Origin: Osmia lignaria lignaria
Taxonomy: Eukaryota; Arthropoda; Insecta; Hymenoptera; Megachilidae
DNA: 64,000 bases
NCBI RefSeq assembly: GCF_051020975.1
Contig: NW_027478161.1
Coordinates: 1,674,001-1,738,000, forward strand
Direction: 5' to 3'
Part shown: positions 22,102 to 35,843 of the stretch, piece after piece
Layout: every line of letters begins with the position of its first letter
How positions within the stretch are numbered: position 1 is the stretch's first letter
Translations under genes and position numbers: made by a program
The notes under the pieces: model-generated
Databases searched by the model: none
What the model saw: only the letters and a program-made list of their open reading frames with translations
What the model was told of the DNA's origin: nothing

Positions 22102-24489
22102 CGGACATATTTCGAGATATTTCTTCTTCTTGTTGTTCTTCTTCTGCACAGCTAAGCTGGAAGTGGCATTTGCGGCTCGCACTAGTGCAGAGTTATCTCA
22201 AAGAAAGGGGCCACGGTGTTTCTGTATCTCTATTATGTTGGTGCGGCTTCGGAACTTTTAAATATCTCGATATATCTCGAAAACTACGCTTCTGATCAAA
22301 AAATATCATAGAACATAAATTGTAGGAAACATAATTCTCTACAAAAAAGGTCTCTTAACATTTTGCCATAGCTCGCTTCGTTTCCGAGATATTTGCAGAT
22401 TTATCTCAAGGGACGGGGCCTGACGGACATATTTCGAGATATTTCTTCTTCATGTTGTTCTTCTTCTGCACAGCTAAGCTGGAAGTGGCATTTGCAGCGC
22501 GCAATAGTGCAGAGTTATCTCAAAGAAAGGGGCCACGGTGTTTCTGTATCTCTGTTATGTTGGTGCGGCTTCGGAACTTTTAAATATCTTGATATATCTC
22601 GAGAACTGCGCATCTGATCAAAAAATATCATACTACATAAAAAGTAGGAAACTTAATTCTCTACAAGAGAGGTCTCTAAATATTTTGCCATAGCTCGCTT
22701 CGTTTCCGAGATATTTGCAGATTTATCTCAAGGGAAGGGGCCTGACGGACATATTTCGAGATATTTCTTCTTCTTGTTGTTCTTCTTCTGCACAGCTAAG
22801 CTGGAAGTGGCATTTGCAGCTCGCAATAGTGCAGAGTTATCTCAAAGAGAGGGGCCACGGTGTTTCTGTATCTCTATTATGTTGGTGCGGCTTCGGAACT
22901 TTTAAATATCTTGATATATCTCGAGAACTACGCATCTGATCAAAAAATATCATAGAAGATAAAAAGTAGGAAACTTAATTCTCTACAAAAAAGGTCTCTT
23001 AACATTTTGCCATAGCTCGCTTCGTTTCCGAGATATTTGCAGATTTATCTCAAGGGAAGGGGCCTGACGGACATATTTCGAGATATTTCTTCTTCTTGTT
23101 GTTCTTCTTCTGCACAGCTAAACTGGAAGTGGCATTTACAGCTCGCAATAGTGCAGAGTTATCTCAAAGAAAGGGGCCACGGTGTTTCTGTATCTCTATT
23201 ATGTTGGTGCGGCTTCGGAACTTTTAAATATCTTGATATATCTCGAGAACTACGCCTCTGATCGAAAAATATCGTAGAACATAAAAAGTAGGAAACTTAA
23301 TTCTCTACAAAAAAGGTCTCTTAACATTTTGCCATAGCTCGCTTCGTTTCCGAGATATTTGCAGATACATCTCAAGGGAAGGGGCCTGACGGACATATTT
23401 CGAGATATTTCTTCTTCTTGTTGTTCTTCTTCTGCACAGCTAAACTGGAAGTGGCATTTACAGCTCGCAATAGTGCAGAGTTATCTCAAAGAAAGGGGCC
23501 ACGGTGTTTCTGTATCTCTATTATGTTGGTGCGGCTTCGGAACTTTTAAATATCTTGATATATCTCGAGAACTACGCATCTGATCAAAAAATATCATAGA
23601 ACATAAAAAGTGGGAAACTTAATTGTCTATAAAAAAGGTCTCTTAACATTTTGCCATAGCTCGCTTCGTTTCCGAGATATTTGCAGATTTATCTCAAGGG
23701 AAGGGGCCTGACGGACATATTTCGAGATATTTCTTCTTCTTGTTGTTCTTCTTCTGCACAGCTAAACTGGAAGTGGCATTTACAGCTCGCAATAGTGCAG
23801 AGTTATCTCAAAGAAAGGGGCCACGTAGTTTCTGTATCTCTATTATGTTGGTGCGGCTTCGGAACTTTTAAATATCTTGATATATCTCGAGAACTACGCA
23901 TCTGATCAAAAAATATCATAGAAGGTAAAAAGTAGGAAACTTAATTCTCTACAAAAAAGGTCTCTTAACATTTTGCCATAGCTCGCTTCGTTTCCGAGAT
24001 ATTTGCAGATTTATCTCAAGGGAAGGGGCCTGACGGACATATTTCGAGATATTTCTTCTTCTTGTTGTTCTTCTTCTGCACAGCTAAGCTGGAAGTGGCA
24101 TTTGCAGCTCGCAATAGTGCAGAGTTATCTCAAAGAGAGGGGCCACGGTGTTTCTGTATCTCTATTATGTTGGTGCGGCTTCGGAACTTTTAGATATCTT
24201 GATATATCTCGAGAACTACGCATCTGATCAAAAAATATCATAGAAGATAAAAAGTAGGAAACTTAATTCTCTACAAAAATGGTCTCTTAACATTTCGCCA
24301 TAGCTCGCTTCGTTTCCGAGATATTTGCAGATTTATCTCAAGGGAAGGGGCCTGTCGGACATATTTCGAGATATTTCTTCTTCTTGTTGTTCTTCTTCTG
24401 CACAGCTAAGCTGGAAGTGGCATTTGCGGCTCGCACTAGTGCAGAGTTATCTCAAAGAAAGGGGCCACGGTGTTTCTGTATCTCTATTA
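22102..24489 (+). repeat. Block Q, second unit
   Basis: This is a tandem copy of the preceding seven monomers, extending about 134 bp into an eighth before diverging at 24,490 (TCTATTACGTTGG against TCTATTATGTTGG). Its right-hand five monomers are also part of the larger block R that recurs at 29.6 kb. Confidence 0.9.
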
Positions 24490-27045
24490 CGTTGGTGCGG
24501 CTTCGGAACTTTTAAATATCTTGATATATCTCGAGAACTACGCCTCTGATCGAAAAATATGATAGAACATAAAAAGTAGGAAACTTAATTCTCTACAAAA
24601 AAGGTCTCTTAACATTTTGCCATAGCTCGCTTCGTTTCCGAGATATTTGCAGATTTATCTCAGGGGAAGGGGCCTGACGGACATATTTCGAGATATTTCT
24701 TCTTCTTGTTGTTCTTCTTCTGCACAGCTAAGCTGGAAGTGGCATTTGCAGCGCGCAATAGTGCAGAGTTATCTCAAAGAAAGGGGCCACGGTGTTTCTG
24801 TATCTCTGTTATGTTGGTGCGGCTTCGGAACTTTTAAATATCTTGATATATCTCGAGAACTGCGCATCTGATCAAAAAATATCATACTACATAAAAAGTA
24901 GGAAACTTAATTCTCTACAAGAGAGGTCTCTGAATATTTTGCCATAGCTCGCTTCGTTTCCGAGATATTTGCAGATTTATCTCAAGGGAAGGGGCCTGAC
25001 GGACATATTTCGAGATATTTCTTCTTCTTGTTGTTCTTCTTCTGCACAGCTCAGCTGGAAGTGGCATTTGCAGCTCGCAATAGTGCAGAGTTATCTCAAA
25101 GAGAGGGGCCACGGTGTTTCTGTATCTCTATTATGTTGGTGCGGCTTCGGAACTTTTAGATATCTTGATATATCTCGAGAACTACGCATCTGATCAAAAA
25201 ATATCATAGAAGATAAAAAGTAGGAAACTTAATTCTCTACAAAAAAGGTCTCTTAACATTTCGCCATAGCTCGCTTCGTTTCCGAGATATTTGCAGATTT
25301 ATCTCAAGGGAAGGGGCCTGTCGGACATATTTCGAGATATTTCTTCTTCTTGTTGTTCTTCTTCTGCACAGCTAAGCTGGAAGTGGCATTTGCGGCTCGC
25401 ACTAGTGCAGAGTTATCTCAAAGAAAGGGGCCACGGTGTTTCTGTATCTCTATTATGTTGGTGCGGCTTCGGAACTTTTAAATATCTCGATATATCTCGA
25501 AAACTACGCTTCTGATCAAAAAATATCATAGAACATAAATTGTGGGAAACATAATTCTCTACAAAAAACGTCTCTTAACATTTTGCCATAGCTCGCTTCG
25601 TTTCCGAGATATTTGCAGATTCAGCTCAAAGGAACTGGCCTGACGGACATATTTCGAGATATTTCTTCTTCTTGTTGTTCTTCCTCTGCACAGCTAAACT
25701 GGAAGTGGCATTTACAGCTCGCAATAGTGCAGAGTTATCTCAAAGAAAGGGGCCACGGTGTTTCTGTATCTCTATTATGTTGTTGCGGCTTCGGAACTTT
25801 TAAATATCTTGATATATCTCGAGAACTACGCCTCTGATCGAAAAATATCATAGAACATAAAAAGTAGGAAACTTAATTCTCTACAGAAAAGGTCTCTTAA
25901 CATTTTGCCATAGCTCGCTTCGTTTCCGAGATATTTGCAGATACATCTCAAGGGAAGGGGCCTGACGGACATATTTCGAGATATTTCTTCTTCTTGTTGT
26001 TCTTCTTCTGCACAGCTAAACTGGAAGTGGCATTTACAGCTCGCAATAGTGCAGAGTTATCTCAAAGAAAGGGGCCACGGTGTTTCTGTATCTCTATTAT
26101 GTTGGTGCGGCTTCGGAACTTTTAAATATCTTGATATATCTCGAGCACTACGCATCTGATCAAAAAATATCATAGAACATAAAAAGTGGGAAACTTAATT
26201 CTCTACAAAAAAGGTCTCTTAACATTTTGCCATAGCTCGCTTCGTTTCCGAGATATTTGCAGATTTATCTCAAGGGAAGGGGCCTGGCGGACATATTTCG
26301 AGATATTTCTTCTTCTTGTTGTTCTTCTTCTGCACAGCTAAACTGGAAGTGGCATTTACAGCTCGCAATAGTGCAGAGTTATCTCAAAGAAAGGGGCCAC
26401 GGTGTTTCTGTATCTCTATTATGTTGGTGCGGCTTCGGAACTTTTAAATATCTTGATATATCTCGAGAACTACGCATCTGATCAAAAAATATCATAGAAC
26501 ATAAAAAGTGGGAAACTTAATTCTCTACAAAAAAGGTCTCTTAACATTTTTCCATAGCTCGCTTCGTTTCCGAGATATTTGCAGATTTATCTCAAGGGAA
26601 GGGGCCTAACGGACATATTTCGAGATATTTCTTCTTCTTGTTGTTCTTCTTCTGCACAGCTAAACTGGAAGTGGCATTTCTAGCTCGCAATAGTGCAGAG
26701 TTATCTCAAAGAGAGGGGCCACGGTGTTTCTGTATCTCTATTATGTTGGTGCGGCTTCGGAACTTTTAAATATCTTGATATATCTCGAGAACTACGCATC
26801 TGATCAAAAAATATCATAGAAGATAAAAAGTAGGAAACTTAATTCTCTACAAAAAAGGTCTCTTAACATTTTGCCATAGCTCGCTTCGTTTTCGAGATAT
26901 TTGCAGATTTATCTCAAGGGAAGGGGCCTGACGGACATATTTCGAGATATTTCTTCTTCTTGTTGTTCTTCTTCTGCACAGCTAAACTGGAAGTGGCATT
27001 TACAGCTCGCAATAGTGCAGAGTTATCTCAAAGAAAGGGGCCACG
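22555..27045 (+). repeat. Block R, first copy (4,491 bp; recurs at 29,639)
   Basis: About fourteen monomers match 29,639-34,129 in order, at an offset of 7,084 bp (22 monomers). Bounding mismatches are G/A at 22,554/29,638 and G/T at 27,046/34,130. By eye I count roughly nine differences. Examples are ATATCGTAG against ATATCATAG near 23,268/30,352, CGAGCACTAC against CGAGAACTAC near 26,143/33,227, and CCTGGCGG against CCTGACGG near 26,284/33,368. The block overlaps the second unit of block Q, so Q's duplication probably came first or the two were converted together. Confidence 0.87.
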
Positions 27046-28312
27046 GTGTTTCTGTATCTCTATTATGTTGGTGCGGCTTCGGAACTTTTAAATATCTTGA
27101 TATATCTCGAGAACTACGCCTCTGATCGAAAAATATCATAGAACATAAAAAGTAGGAAACCTAATTCTCTACAAAAAAGGTCTCTTTACATTTTGCCATA
27201 GGTCACTTCGTTTCCGAGATATTTGCAGATATATCTCAAGGGAAGGGGCCTGACGGACATATTTCGAGATATTTCTTCTTCTTGTTGTTCTTCTTCTGCA
27301 CAGCTAAGCTGGAAGTGGCATTTACAGCTCGCAATAGTGCAGAGTTAACTCAAAGAAAGGGGCCACGGTGTTTCTGTATCTCTATTATGTTGGTGCGGCT
27401 TCGGAACTTTTAAATATCTTGATATATCTCGAGAACTACGCATCTGATCAAAAAATATCATAGAACATAAAAAGTGGGAAACTTAATTCTCTACAAAAAA
27501 GGTCTCTTAACATTTTTCCATAGCTCGCTTCGTTTCCGAGATATTTGCAGATTTATCTCAAGGGAAGGGGCCTAACGGACATATTTCGAGATATTTCTTC
27601 TTCTTGTTGTTCTTCTTCTGCACAGCTAAACTGGAAGTGGCATTTCTAGCTCGCAATAGTGCAGAGTTATCTCAAAGAGAGGGGCCACGGTGTTTCTGTA
27701 TCTCTATTATGTTGGTGCGGCTTCGGAACTTTTAAATATCTTGATATATCTCGAGAACTACGCATCTGATTAAAAAATATCATAGAAGATAAAAAGTAGG
27801 AAACTTAATTCTCTACAAAAAAGGTCTCTTAACATTTTGCCATAGCTCGCTTCGTTTTCGAGATATTTGCAGATTTATCTCAAGGGAAGGGGCCTGACGG
27901 ACATATTTCGAGATATTTCTTCTTCTTGTTGTTCTTCTTCTGCACAGCTAAACTGGAAGTGGCATTTACAGCTCGCAATAGTGCAGAGTTATCTCAAAGA
28001 AAGGGGCCACGGTGTTTCTGTATCTCTATTATGTTGGTGCGGCTTCGGAACTTTTAAATATCTTGATATATCTCGAGAACTACGCCTCTGATCGAAAAAT
28101 ATCATAGAACATAAAAAGTAGGAAACCTAATTCTCTACAAAAAAGGTCTCTTTACATTTTGCCATAGGTCACTTCGTTTCCGAGATATTTGCAGATATAT
28201 CTCAAGGGAAGGGGCCTGACGGACATATTTCGAGATATTTCTTCTTCTTGTTGTTCTTCTTCTGCACAGCTAAGCTGGAAGTGGCATTTACAGCTCGCAA
28301 TAGTGCAGAGTT
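26380..28312 (+). repeat. Three-monomer (966-bp) tandem duplication
   Basis: Two 966-bp units lie side by side (about 26,380-27,346 and 27,347-28,312). Shared markers are CATTTTTCCATAGC with GGCATTTCTAGCTCGC, CGTTTTCGAG, AGGAAACCTAATTC with CTCTTTACATTTTG, and CATAGGTCACTTCG. They differ at CTGATTAAAAAAT near 27,768 against CTGATCAAAAAAT in the first unit. The outer edges sit at a pyrimidine-flanked site that reads GTTATCTC, GTTAACTC or GTTATATC in the three adjoining monomers. Confidence 0.82.
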
Positions 28313-29638
28313 ATATCAAAGAAAGGGGCCACGGTGTTTCTGTATCTCTATTATGTTGGTGCGGCTTCGGAACTTTTAAATATCTTGATATATCTCGAGA
28401 ACTCCGCATCTGATCAAAAAATATCATAGAAGATAAAAAGTAGGAAACTTAATTCTCTACAAAAAAGGTCTCTTAACATTTTGCCATAGCTCGCTTCGTT
28501 TCCGAGATATTTGCAGATTTATCTCAAGGGAAGGGGCCTGACGGACATATTTCGAGATATTTCTTCTTCTTGTTGTTCTTCTTCTGCACAGCTAAACTGG
28601 AAGTGGCATTTACAGCTCGCAATAGTGCAGAGTTAACTCAAAGAAAGGGGCCACGGTGTTTCTGTATCTCTATTATGTTGGTGCGGCTTCGGAACTTTTA
28701 AATATCTCGATGTATCTCGAAAACTACGCTTCTGATCAAAAAATATCATAGAACATAAATTGTAGGAAACATAATTCTCTACAAAAAACGTCTCTTAACA
28801 TTTTGCCATAGCTCGCTTCGTTTCCGAGATATTTGCAGATATATCCCAAGGGAAGGGGCCTGACGGACATATTTCGAAATATTTCTTCTTCTTGTTGTTC
28901 TTCTTCTGCACAGCTAAGCTGGAAGTGGCATTTGCAGGTCGCAATAGTGCAGAGTTATCTCAAAGAAAGGGGCCACGGTGTTTCTGTATCTCTATTATGT
29001 TGGTGCGGCTTCGGAACTTTTAAATATCTCGATATATCTCGAAAACTACGCTTCTGATCAAAAAATATCATAGAACGTAAATTGTAGGAAACATAATTCT
29101 CTACAAAAAACGTCTCTTAACATTTTGCCATAGCTCGCTTCGTTTCCGAGATATTTGCAGATATATCCCAAGGGAAGGGGCCTGACGGACATATTTCGAG
29201 ATATTTCTTCTTCTTGTTGTTCTTCTTCTGCACAGCTAAGCTGGAAGTGGCATTTGTAGGTCGCAATAGTGCAGAGTTATCTCAAAGAAAGGGGCCACGG
29301 TGTTTGTGTATCTCTATTATGTTGGTGCGCCTTCGGAACTTTTAAATATCTCGATATATCTCGAAAACTACGCTTCTGATCAAAAAATATCATAGAACGT
29401 AAATTGTAGGAAACATTATTCTCTACAAAAAAGGTCTCTTAACATTTTGCCATAGCTCGCTTTGTTTCCGAGATATTTGCAGATTTATCTCAAGGGACGG
29501 GGCCTGACGGACATATTTCGAGATATTTCTTCTTCTTGTTGTTCTTCTTCTGCACAGCTAAGCTGGAAGTGGCATTTGCGGCTCGCACTAGTACACAGTT
29601 ATCTCAAAGAAAGGGGCCACGGTGTTTCTGTATCTCTA
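28313..29638 (+). repeat. Mixed monomers with a one-monomer local duplication
   Basis: Satellite monomers at phase 28,511, 28,833, 29,155 and 29,477. The second and third share GATATATCCCAAGGG and a CAGGTCGC/TAGGTCGC change, so they look like a recent single-monomer duplication. The third has its own TGTTTGTGTATC and GGTGCGCCTTCGG. The fourth combines CTCGCTTTGTTTCC and GTACACAGTTATC with the CATACTACATAAAAAG linker of block Q, so it is mosaic. Confidence 0.8.
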
Positions 29639-32600
29639 TTATGTTGGTGCGGCTTCGGAACTTTTAAATATCTTGATATATCTCGAGAACTGCGCATCTG
29701 ATCAAAAAATATCATACTACATAAAAAGTAGGAAACTTAATTCTCTACAAGAGAGGTCTCTAAATATTTTGCCATAGCTCGCTTCGTTTCCGAGATATTT
29801 GCAGATTTATCTCAAGGGAAGGGGCCTGACGGACATATTTCGAGATATTTCTTCTTCTTGTTGTTCTTCTTCTGCACAGCTAAGCTGGAAGTGGCATTTG
29901 CAGCTCGCAATAGTGCAGAGTTATCTCAAAGAGAGGGGCCACGGTGTTTCTGTATCTCTATTATGTTGGTGCGGCTTCGGAACTTTTAAATATCTTGATA
30001 TATCTCGAGAACTACGCATCTGATCAAAAAATATCATAGAAGATAAAAAGTAGGAAACTTAATTCTCTACAAAAAAGGTCTCTTAACATTTTGCCATAGC
30101 TCGCTTCGTTTCCGAGATATTTGCAGATTTATCTCAAGGGAAGGGGCCTGACGGACATATTTCGAGATATTTCTTCTTCTTGTTGTTCTTCTTCTGCACA
30201 GCTAAACTGGAAGTGGCATTTACAGCTCGCAATAGTGCAGAGTTATCTCAAAGAAAGGGGCCACGGTGTTTCTGTATCTCTATTATGTTGGTGCGGCTTC
30301 GGAACTTTTAAATATCTTGATATATCTCGAGAACTACGCCTCTGATCGAAAAATATCATAGAACATAAAAAGTAGGAAACTTAATTCTCTACAAAAAAGG
30401 TCTCTTAACATTTTGCCATAGCTCGCTTCGTTTCCGAGATATTTGCAGATACATCTCAAGGGAAGGGGCCTGACGGACATATTTCGAGATATTTCTTCTT
30501 CTTGTTGTTCTTCTTCTGCACAGCTAAACTGGAAGTGGCATTTACAGCTCGCAATAGTGCAGAGTTATCTCAAAGAAAGGGGCCACGGTGTTTCTGTATC
30601 TCTATTATGTTGGTGCGGCTTCGGAACTTTTAAATATCTTGATATATCTCGAGAACTACGCATCTGATCAAAAAATATCATAGAACATAAAAAGTGGGAA
30701 ACTTAATTGTCTATAAAAAAGGTCTCTTAACATTTTGCCATAGCTCGCTTCGTTTCCGAGATATTTGCAGATTTATCTCAAGGGAAGGGGCCTGACGGAC
30801 ATATTTCGAGATATTTCTTCTTCTTGTTGTTCTTCTTCTGCACAGCTAAACTGGAAGTGGCATTTACAGCTCGCAATAGTGCAGAGTTATCTCAAAGAAA
30901 GGGGCCACGTAGTTTCTGTATCTCTATTATGTTGGTGCGGCTTCGGAACTTTTAAATATCTTGATATATCTCGAGAACTACGCATCTGATCAAAAAATAT
31001 CATAGAAGGTAAAAAGTAGGAAACTTAATTCTCTACAAAAAAGGTCTCTTAACATTTTGCCATAGCTCGCTTCGTTTCCGAGATATTTGCAGATTTATCT
31101 CAAGGGAAGGGGCCTGACGGACATATTTCGAGATATTTCTTCTTCTTGTTGTTCTTCTTCTGCACAGCTAAGCTGGAAGTGGCATTTGCAGCTCGCAATA
31201 GTGCAGAGTTATCTCAAAGAGAGGGGCCACGGTGTTTCTGTATCTCTATTATGTTGGTGCGGCTTCGGAACTTTTAGATATCTTGATATATCTCGAGAAC
31301 TACGCATCTGATCAAAAAATATCATAGAAGATAAAAAGTAGGAAACTTAATTCTCTACAAAAATGGTCTCTTAACATTTCGCCATAGCTCGCTTCGTTTC
31401 CGAGATATTTGCAGATTTATCTCAAGGGAAGGGGCCTGTCGGACATATTTCGAGATATTTCTTCTTCTTGTTGTTCTTCTTCTGCACAGCTAAGCTGGAA
31501 GTGGCATTTGCGGCTCGCACTAGTGCAGAGTTATCTCAAAGAAAGGGGCCACGGTGTTTCTGTATCTCTATTACGTTGGTGCGGCTTCGGAACTTTTAAA
31601 TATCTTGATATATCTCGAGAACTACGCCTCTGATCGAAAAATATGATAGAACATAAAAAGTAGGAAACTTAATTCTCTACAAAAAAGGTCTCTTAACATT
31701 TTGCCATAGCTCGCTTCGTTTCCGAGATATTTGCAGATTTATCTCAGGGGAAGGGGCCTGACGGACATATTTCGAGATATTTCTTCTTCTTGTTGTTCTT
31801 CTTCTGCACAGCTAAGCTGGAAGTGGCATTTGCAGCGCGCAATAGTGCAGAGTTATCTCAAAGAAAGGGGCCACGGTGTTTCTGTATCTCTGTTATGTTG
31901 GTGCGGCTTCGGAACTTTTAAATATCTTGATATATCTCGAGAACTGCGCATCTGATCAAAAAATATCATACTACATAAAAAGTAGGAAACTTAATTCTCT
32001 ACAAGAGAGGTCTCTAAATATTTTGCCATAGCTCGCTTCGTTTCCGAGATATTTGCAGATTTATCTCAGGGGAAGGGGCCTGACGGACATATTTCGAGAT
32101 ATTTCTTCTTCTTGTTGTTCTTCTTCTGCACAGCTCAGCTGGAAGTGGCATTTGCAGCTCGCAATAGTGCAGAGGTATCTCAAAGAGAGGGGCCACGGTG
32201 TTTCTGTATCTCTATTATGTTGGTGCGGCTTCGGAACTTTTAGATATCTTGATATATCTCGAGAACTACGCATCTGATCAAAAAATATCATAGAAGATAA
32301 AAAGTAGGAAACTTAATTCTCTACAAAAAAGGTCTCTTAACATTTCGCCATAGCTCGCTTCGTTTCCGAGATATTTGCAGATTTATCTCAAGGGAAGGGG
32401 CCTGTCGGACATATTTCGAGATATTTCTTCTTCTTGTTGTTCTTCTTCTGCACAGCTAAGCTGGAAGTGGCATTTGCGGCTCGCACTAGTGCAGAGTTAT
32501 CTCAAAGAAAGGGGCCACGGTGTTTCTGTATCTCTATTATGTTGGTGCGGCTTCGGAACTTTTAAATATCTCGATATATCTCGAAAACTACGCTTCTGAT

Positions 32601-34129
32601 CAAAAAATATCATAGAACATAAATTGTGGGAAACATAATTCTCTACAAAAAACGTCTCTTAACATTTTGCCATAGCTCGCTTCGTTTCCGAGATATTTGC
32701 AGATTCAGCTCAAAGGAACTGGCCTGACGGACATATTTCGAGATATTTCTTCTTCTTGTTGTTCTTCCTCTGCACAGCTAAACTGGAAGTGGCATTTATA
32801 GCTCGCAATAGTGCAGAGTTATCTCAAAGAAAGGGGCCACGGTGTTTCTGTATCTCTATTATGTTGTTGCGGCTTCGGAACTTTTAAATATCTTGATATA
32901 TCTCGAGAACTACGCCTCTGATCGAAAAATATCATAGAACATAAAAAGTAGGAAACTTAATTCTCTACAGAAAAGGTCTCTTAACATTTTGCCATAGCTC
33001 GCTTCGTTTCCGAGATATTTGCAGATACATCTCAAGGGAAGGGGCCTGACGGACATATTTCGAGATATTTCTTCTTCTTGTTGTTCTTCTTCTGCACAGC
33101 TAAACTGGAAGTGGCATTTACAGCTCGCAATAGTGCAGAGTTATCTCAAAGAAAGGGGCCACGGTGTTTCTGTATCTCTATTATGTTGGTGCGGCTTCGG
33201 AACTTTTAAATATCTTGATATATCTCGAGAACTACGCATCTGATCAAAAAATATCATAGAACATAAAAAGTGGGAAACTTCATTCTCTACAAAAAAGGTC
33301 TCTTAACATTTTGCCATAGCTCGCTTCGTTTCCGAGATATTTGCAGATTTATCTCAAGGGAAGGGGCCTGACGGACATATTTCGAGATATTTCTTCTTCT
33401 TGTTGTTCTTCTTCTGCACAGCTAAACTGGAAGTGGCATTTACAGCTCGCAATAGTGCAGAGTTATCTCAAAGAAAGGGGCCACGGTGTTTCTGTATCTC
33501 TATTATGTTGGTGCGGCTTCGGAACTTTTAAATATCTTGATATATCTCGAGAACTACGCATCTGATCAAAAAATATCATAGAACATAAAAAGTGGGAAAC
33601 TTAATTCTCTACAAAAAAGGTCTCTTAACATTTTTCCATAGCTCGCTTCGTTTCCGAGATATTTGCAGATTTATCTCAAGGGAAGGGGCCTAACGGACAT
33701 ATTTCGAGATATTTCTTCTTCTTGTTGTTCTTCTTCTGCACAGCTAAACTGGAAGTGGCATTTCTAGCTCGCAATAGTGCAGAGTTATCTCAAAGAGAGG
33801 GGCCACGGTGTTTCTGTATCTCTATTATGTTGGTGCGGCTTCGGAACTTTTAAATATCTTGATATATCTCGAGAACTACGCATCTGATCAAAAAATATCA
33901 TAGAAGATAAAAAGTAGGAAACTTAATTCTCTACAAAAAAGGTCTCTTAACATTTTGCCATAGCTCGCTTCGTTTTCGAGATATTTGCAGATTTATCTCA
34001 AGGGAAGGGGCCTGACGGACATATTTCGAGATATTTCTTCTTCTTGTTGTTCTTCTTCTGCACAGCTAAACTGGAAGTGGCATTTACAGCTCGCAATAGT
34101 GCAGAGTTATCTCAAAGAAAGGGGCCACG
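29639..34129 (+). repeat. Block R, second copy
   Basis: This is the duplicate of 22,555-27,045, separated from it by 2.6 kb of other monomers. Private changes in this copy include CTCAGGGGAAGG near 32,066, GCAGAGGTATCTC near 32,170, GGCATTTATAGCTCGC near 32,792, and AACTTCATTCTC near 33,276. The end at 34,129 coincides with a switch to GGCCACGTAGTTTC, which belongs to another monomer lineage. Confidence 0.87.
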
Positions 34130-35843
34130 TAGTTTCTGTATCTCTATTATGTTGGTGCGGCTTCGGAACTTTTAAATATCTTGATATATCTCGAGAACTA
34201 CGCATCTGATCAAAAAATATCATAGAAGGTAAAAAGTAGGAAACTTAATTCTCTACAAAAAAGGTCTCTTAACATTTTGCCATAGCTCGCTTCGTTTCCG
34301 AGATATTTGCAGATTTATCTCAAGGGAAGGGGCCTGACGGACATATTTCGAGATATTTCTTCTTCTTGTTGTTCTTCTTCTGCACAGCTAAGCTGGAAGT
34401 GGCATTTGCAGCTCGCAATAGTGCAGAGTTATCTCAAAGAGAGGGGCCACGGTGTTTCTGTATCTCTATTATGTTGGTGCGGCTTCGGAACTTTTAGATA
34501 TCTTGATATATCTCGAGAACTACGCATCTGATCAAAAAATATCATAGAAGATAAAAAGTAGGAAACTTAATTCTCTACAAAAATGGTCTCTTAACATTTC
34601 GCCATAGCTCGCTTCGTTTCCGAGATATTTGCAGATTTATCTCAAGGGAAGGGGCCTGTCGGACATATTTCGAGATATTTCTTCTTCTTGTTGTTCTTCT
34701 TCTGCACAGCTAAGCTGGAAGTGGCATTTGCGGCTCGCACTAGTGCAGAGTTATCTCAAAGAAAGGGGCCACGGTGTTTCTGTATCTCTATTACGTTGGT
34801 GCGGCTTCGGAACTTTTAAATATCTTGATATATCTCGAGAACTACGCCTCTGATCGAAAAATATGATAGAACATAAAAAGTAGGAAACTTAATTCTCTAC
34901 AAAAAAGGTCTCTTAACATTTTGCCATAGCTCGCTTCGTTTCCGAGATATTTGCAGATTTATCTCAGGGGAAGGGGCCTGACGGACATATTTCGAGATAT
35001 TTCTTCTTCTTGTTGTTCTTCTTCTGCACAGCTAAGCTGGAAGTGGCATTTCCAGCGCGCAATAGTGCAGAGTTATCTCAAAGAAAGGGGCCACGGTGTT
35101 TCTGTATCTCTGTTATGTTGGTGCGGCTTCGGAACTTTTAAATATCTTGATATATCTCGAGAACTGCGCATCTGATCAAAAAATATCATACTACATAAAA
35201 AGTAGGAAACTTAATTCTCTACAAGAGAGGTCTCTAAATATTTTGCCATAGCTCGCTTCGTTTCCGAGATATTTGCAGATTTATCTCAAGGGAAGGGGCC
35301 TGACGGACATATTTCGAGATATTTCTTCTTCTTGTTGTTCTTCTTCTGCACAGCTCAGCTGGAAGTGGCATTTGCAGCTCGCAATAGTGCAGAGTTATCT
35401 CAAAGAGAGGGGCCACGGTGTTTCTGTATCTCTATTATGTTGGTGCGGCTTCGGAACTTTTAGATATCTTGATATATCTCGAGAACTACGCATCTGATCA
35501 AAAAATATCATAGAAGATAAAAAGTAGGAAACTTAATTCTCTACAAAAAAGGTCTCTTAACATTTCGCCATAGCTCGCTTCGTTTCCGAGATATTTGCAG
35601 ATTTATCTCAAGGGAAGGGGCCTGTCGGACATATTTCGAGATATTTCTTCTTCTTGTTGTTCTTCTTCTGCACAGCTAAGCTGGAAGTGGCATTTGCGGC
35701 TCGCACTAGTGCAGAGTTATCTCAAAGAAAGGGGCCACGGTGTTTCTGTATCTCTATTATGTTGGTGCGGCTTCGGAACTTTTAAATATCTCGATATATC
35801 TCGAAAACTACGCTTCTGATCAAAAAATATCATAGAACATAAA
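33977..35843 (+). repeat. Block S, copy of 30,757-32,623 (10-monomer offset)
   Basis: About six monomers match 30,757-32,623 at an offset of 3,220 bp, exactly ten monomers. Shared markers are GGCCACGTAGTTTCTG, AGAAGGTAAAAAGTAGG, CATTTCGCCATAGC with CCTGTCGGACAT, TCTATTACGTTGG with ATATGATAG, and the AAGAGAGGTCTCTAAA linker. A private change is GGCATTTCCAGCGCGC near 35,046 (GCAGCGCGC in the source). The match ends at 35,844, where the linker switches from AAATTGTGGG to AAAAAGTAGG. Confidence 0.84.
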
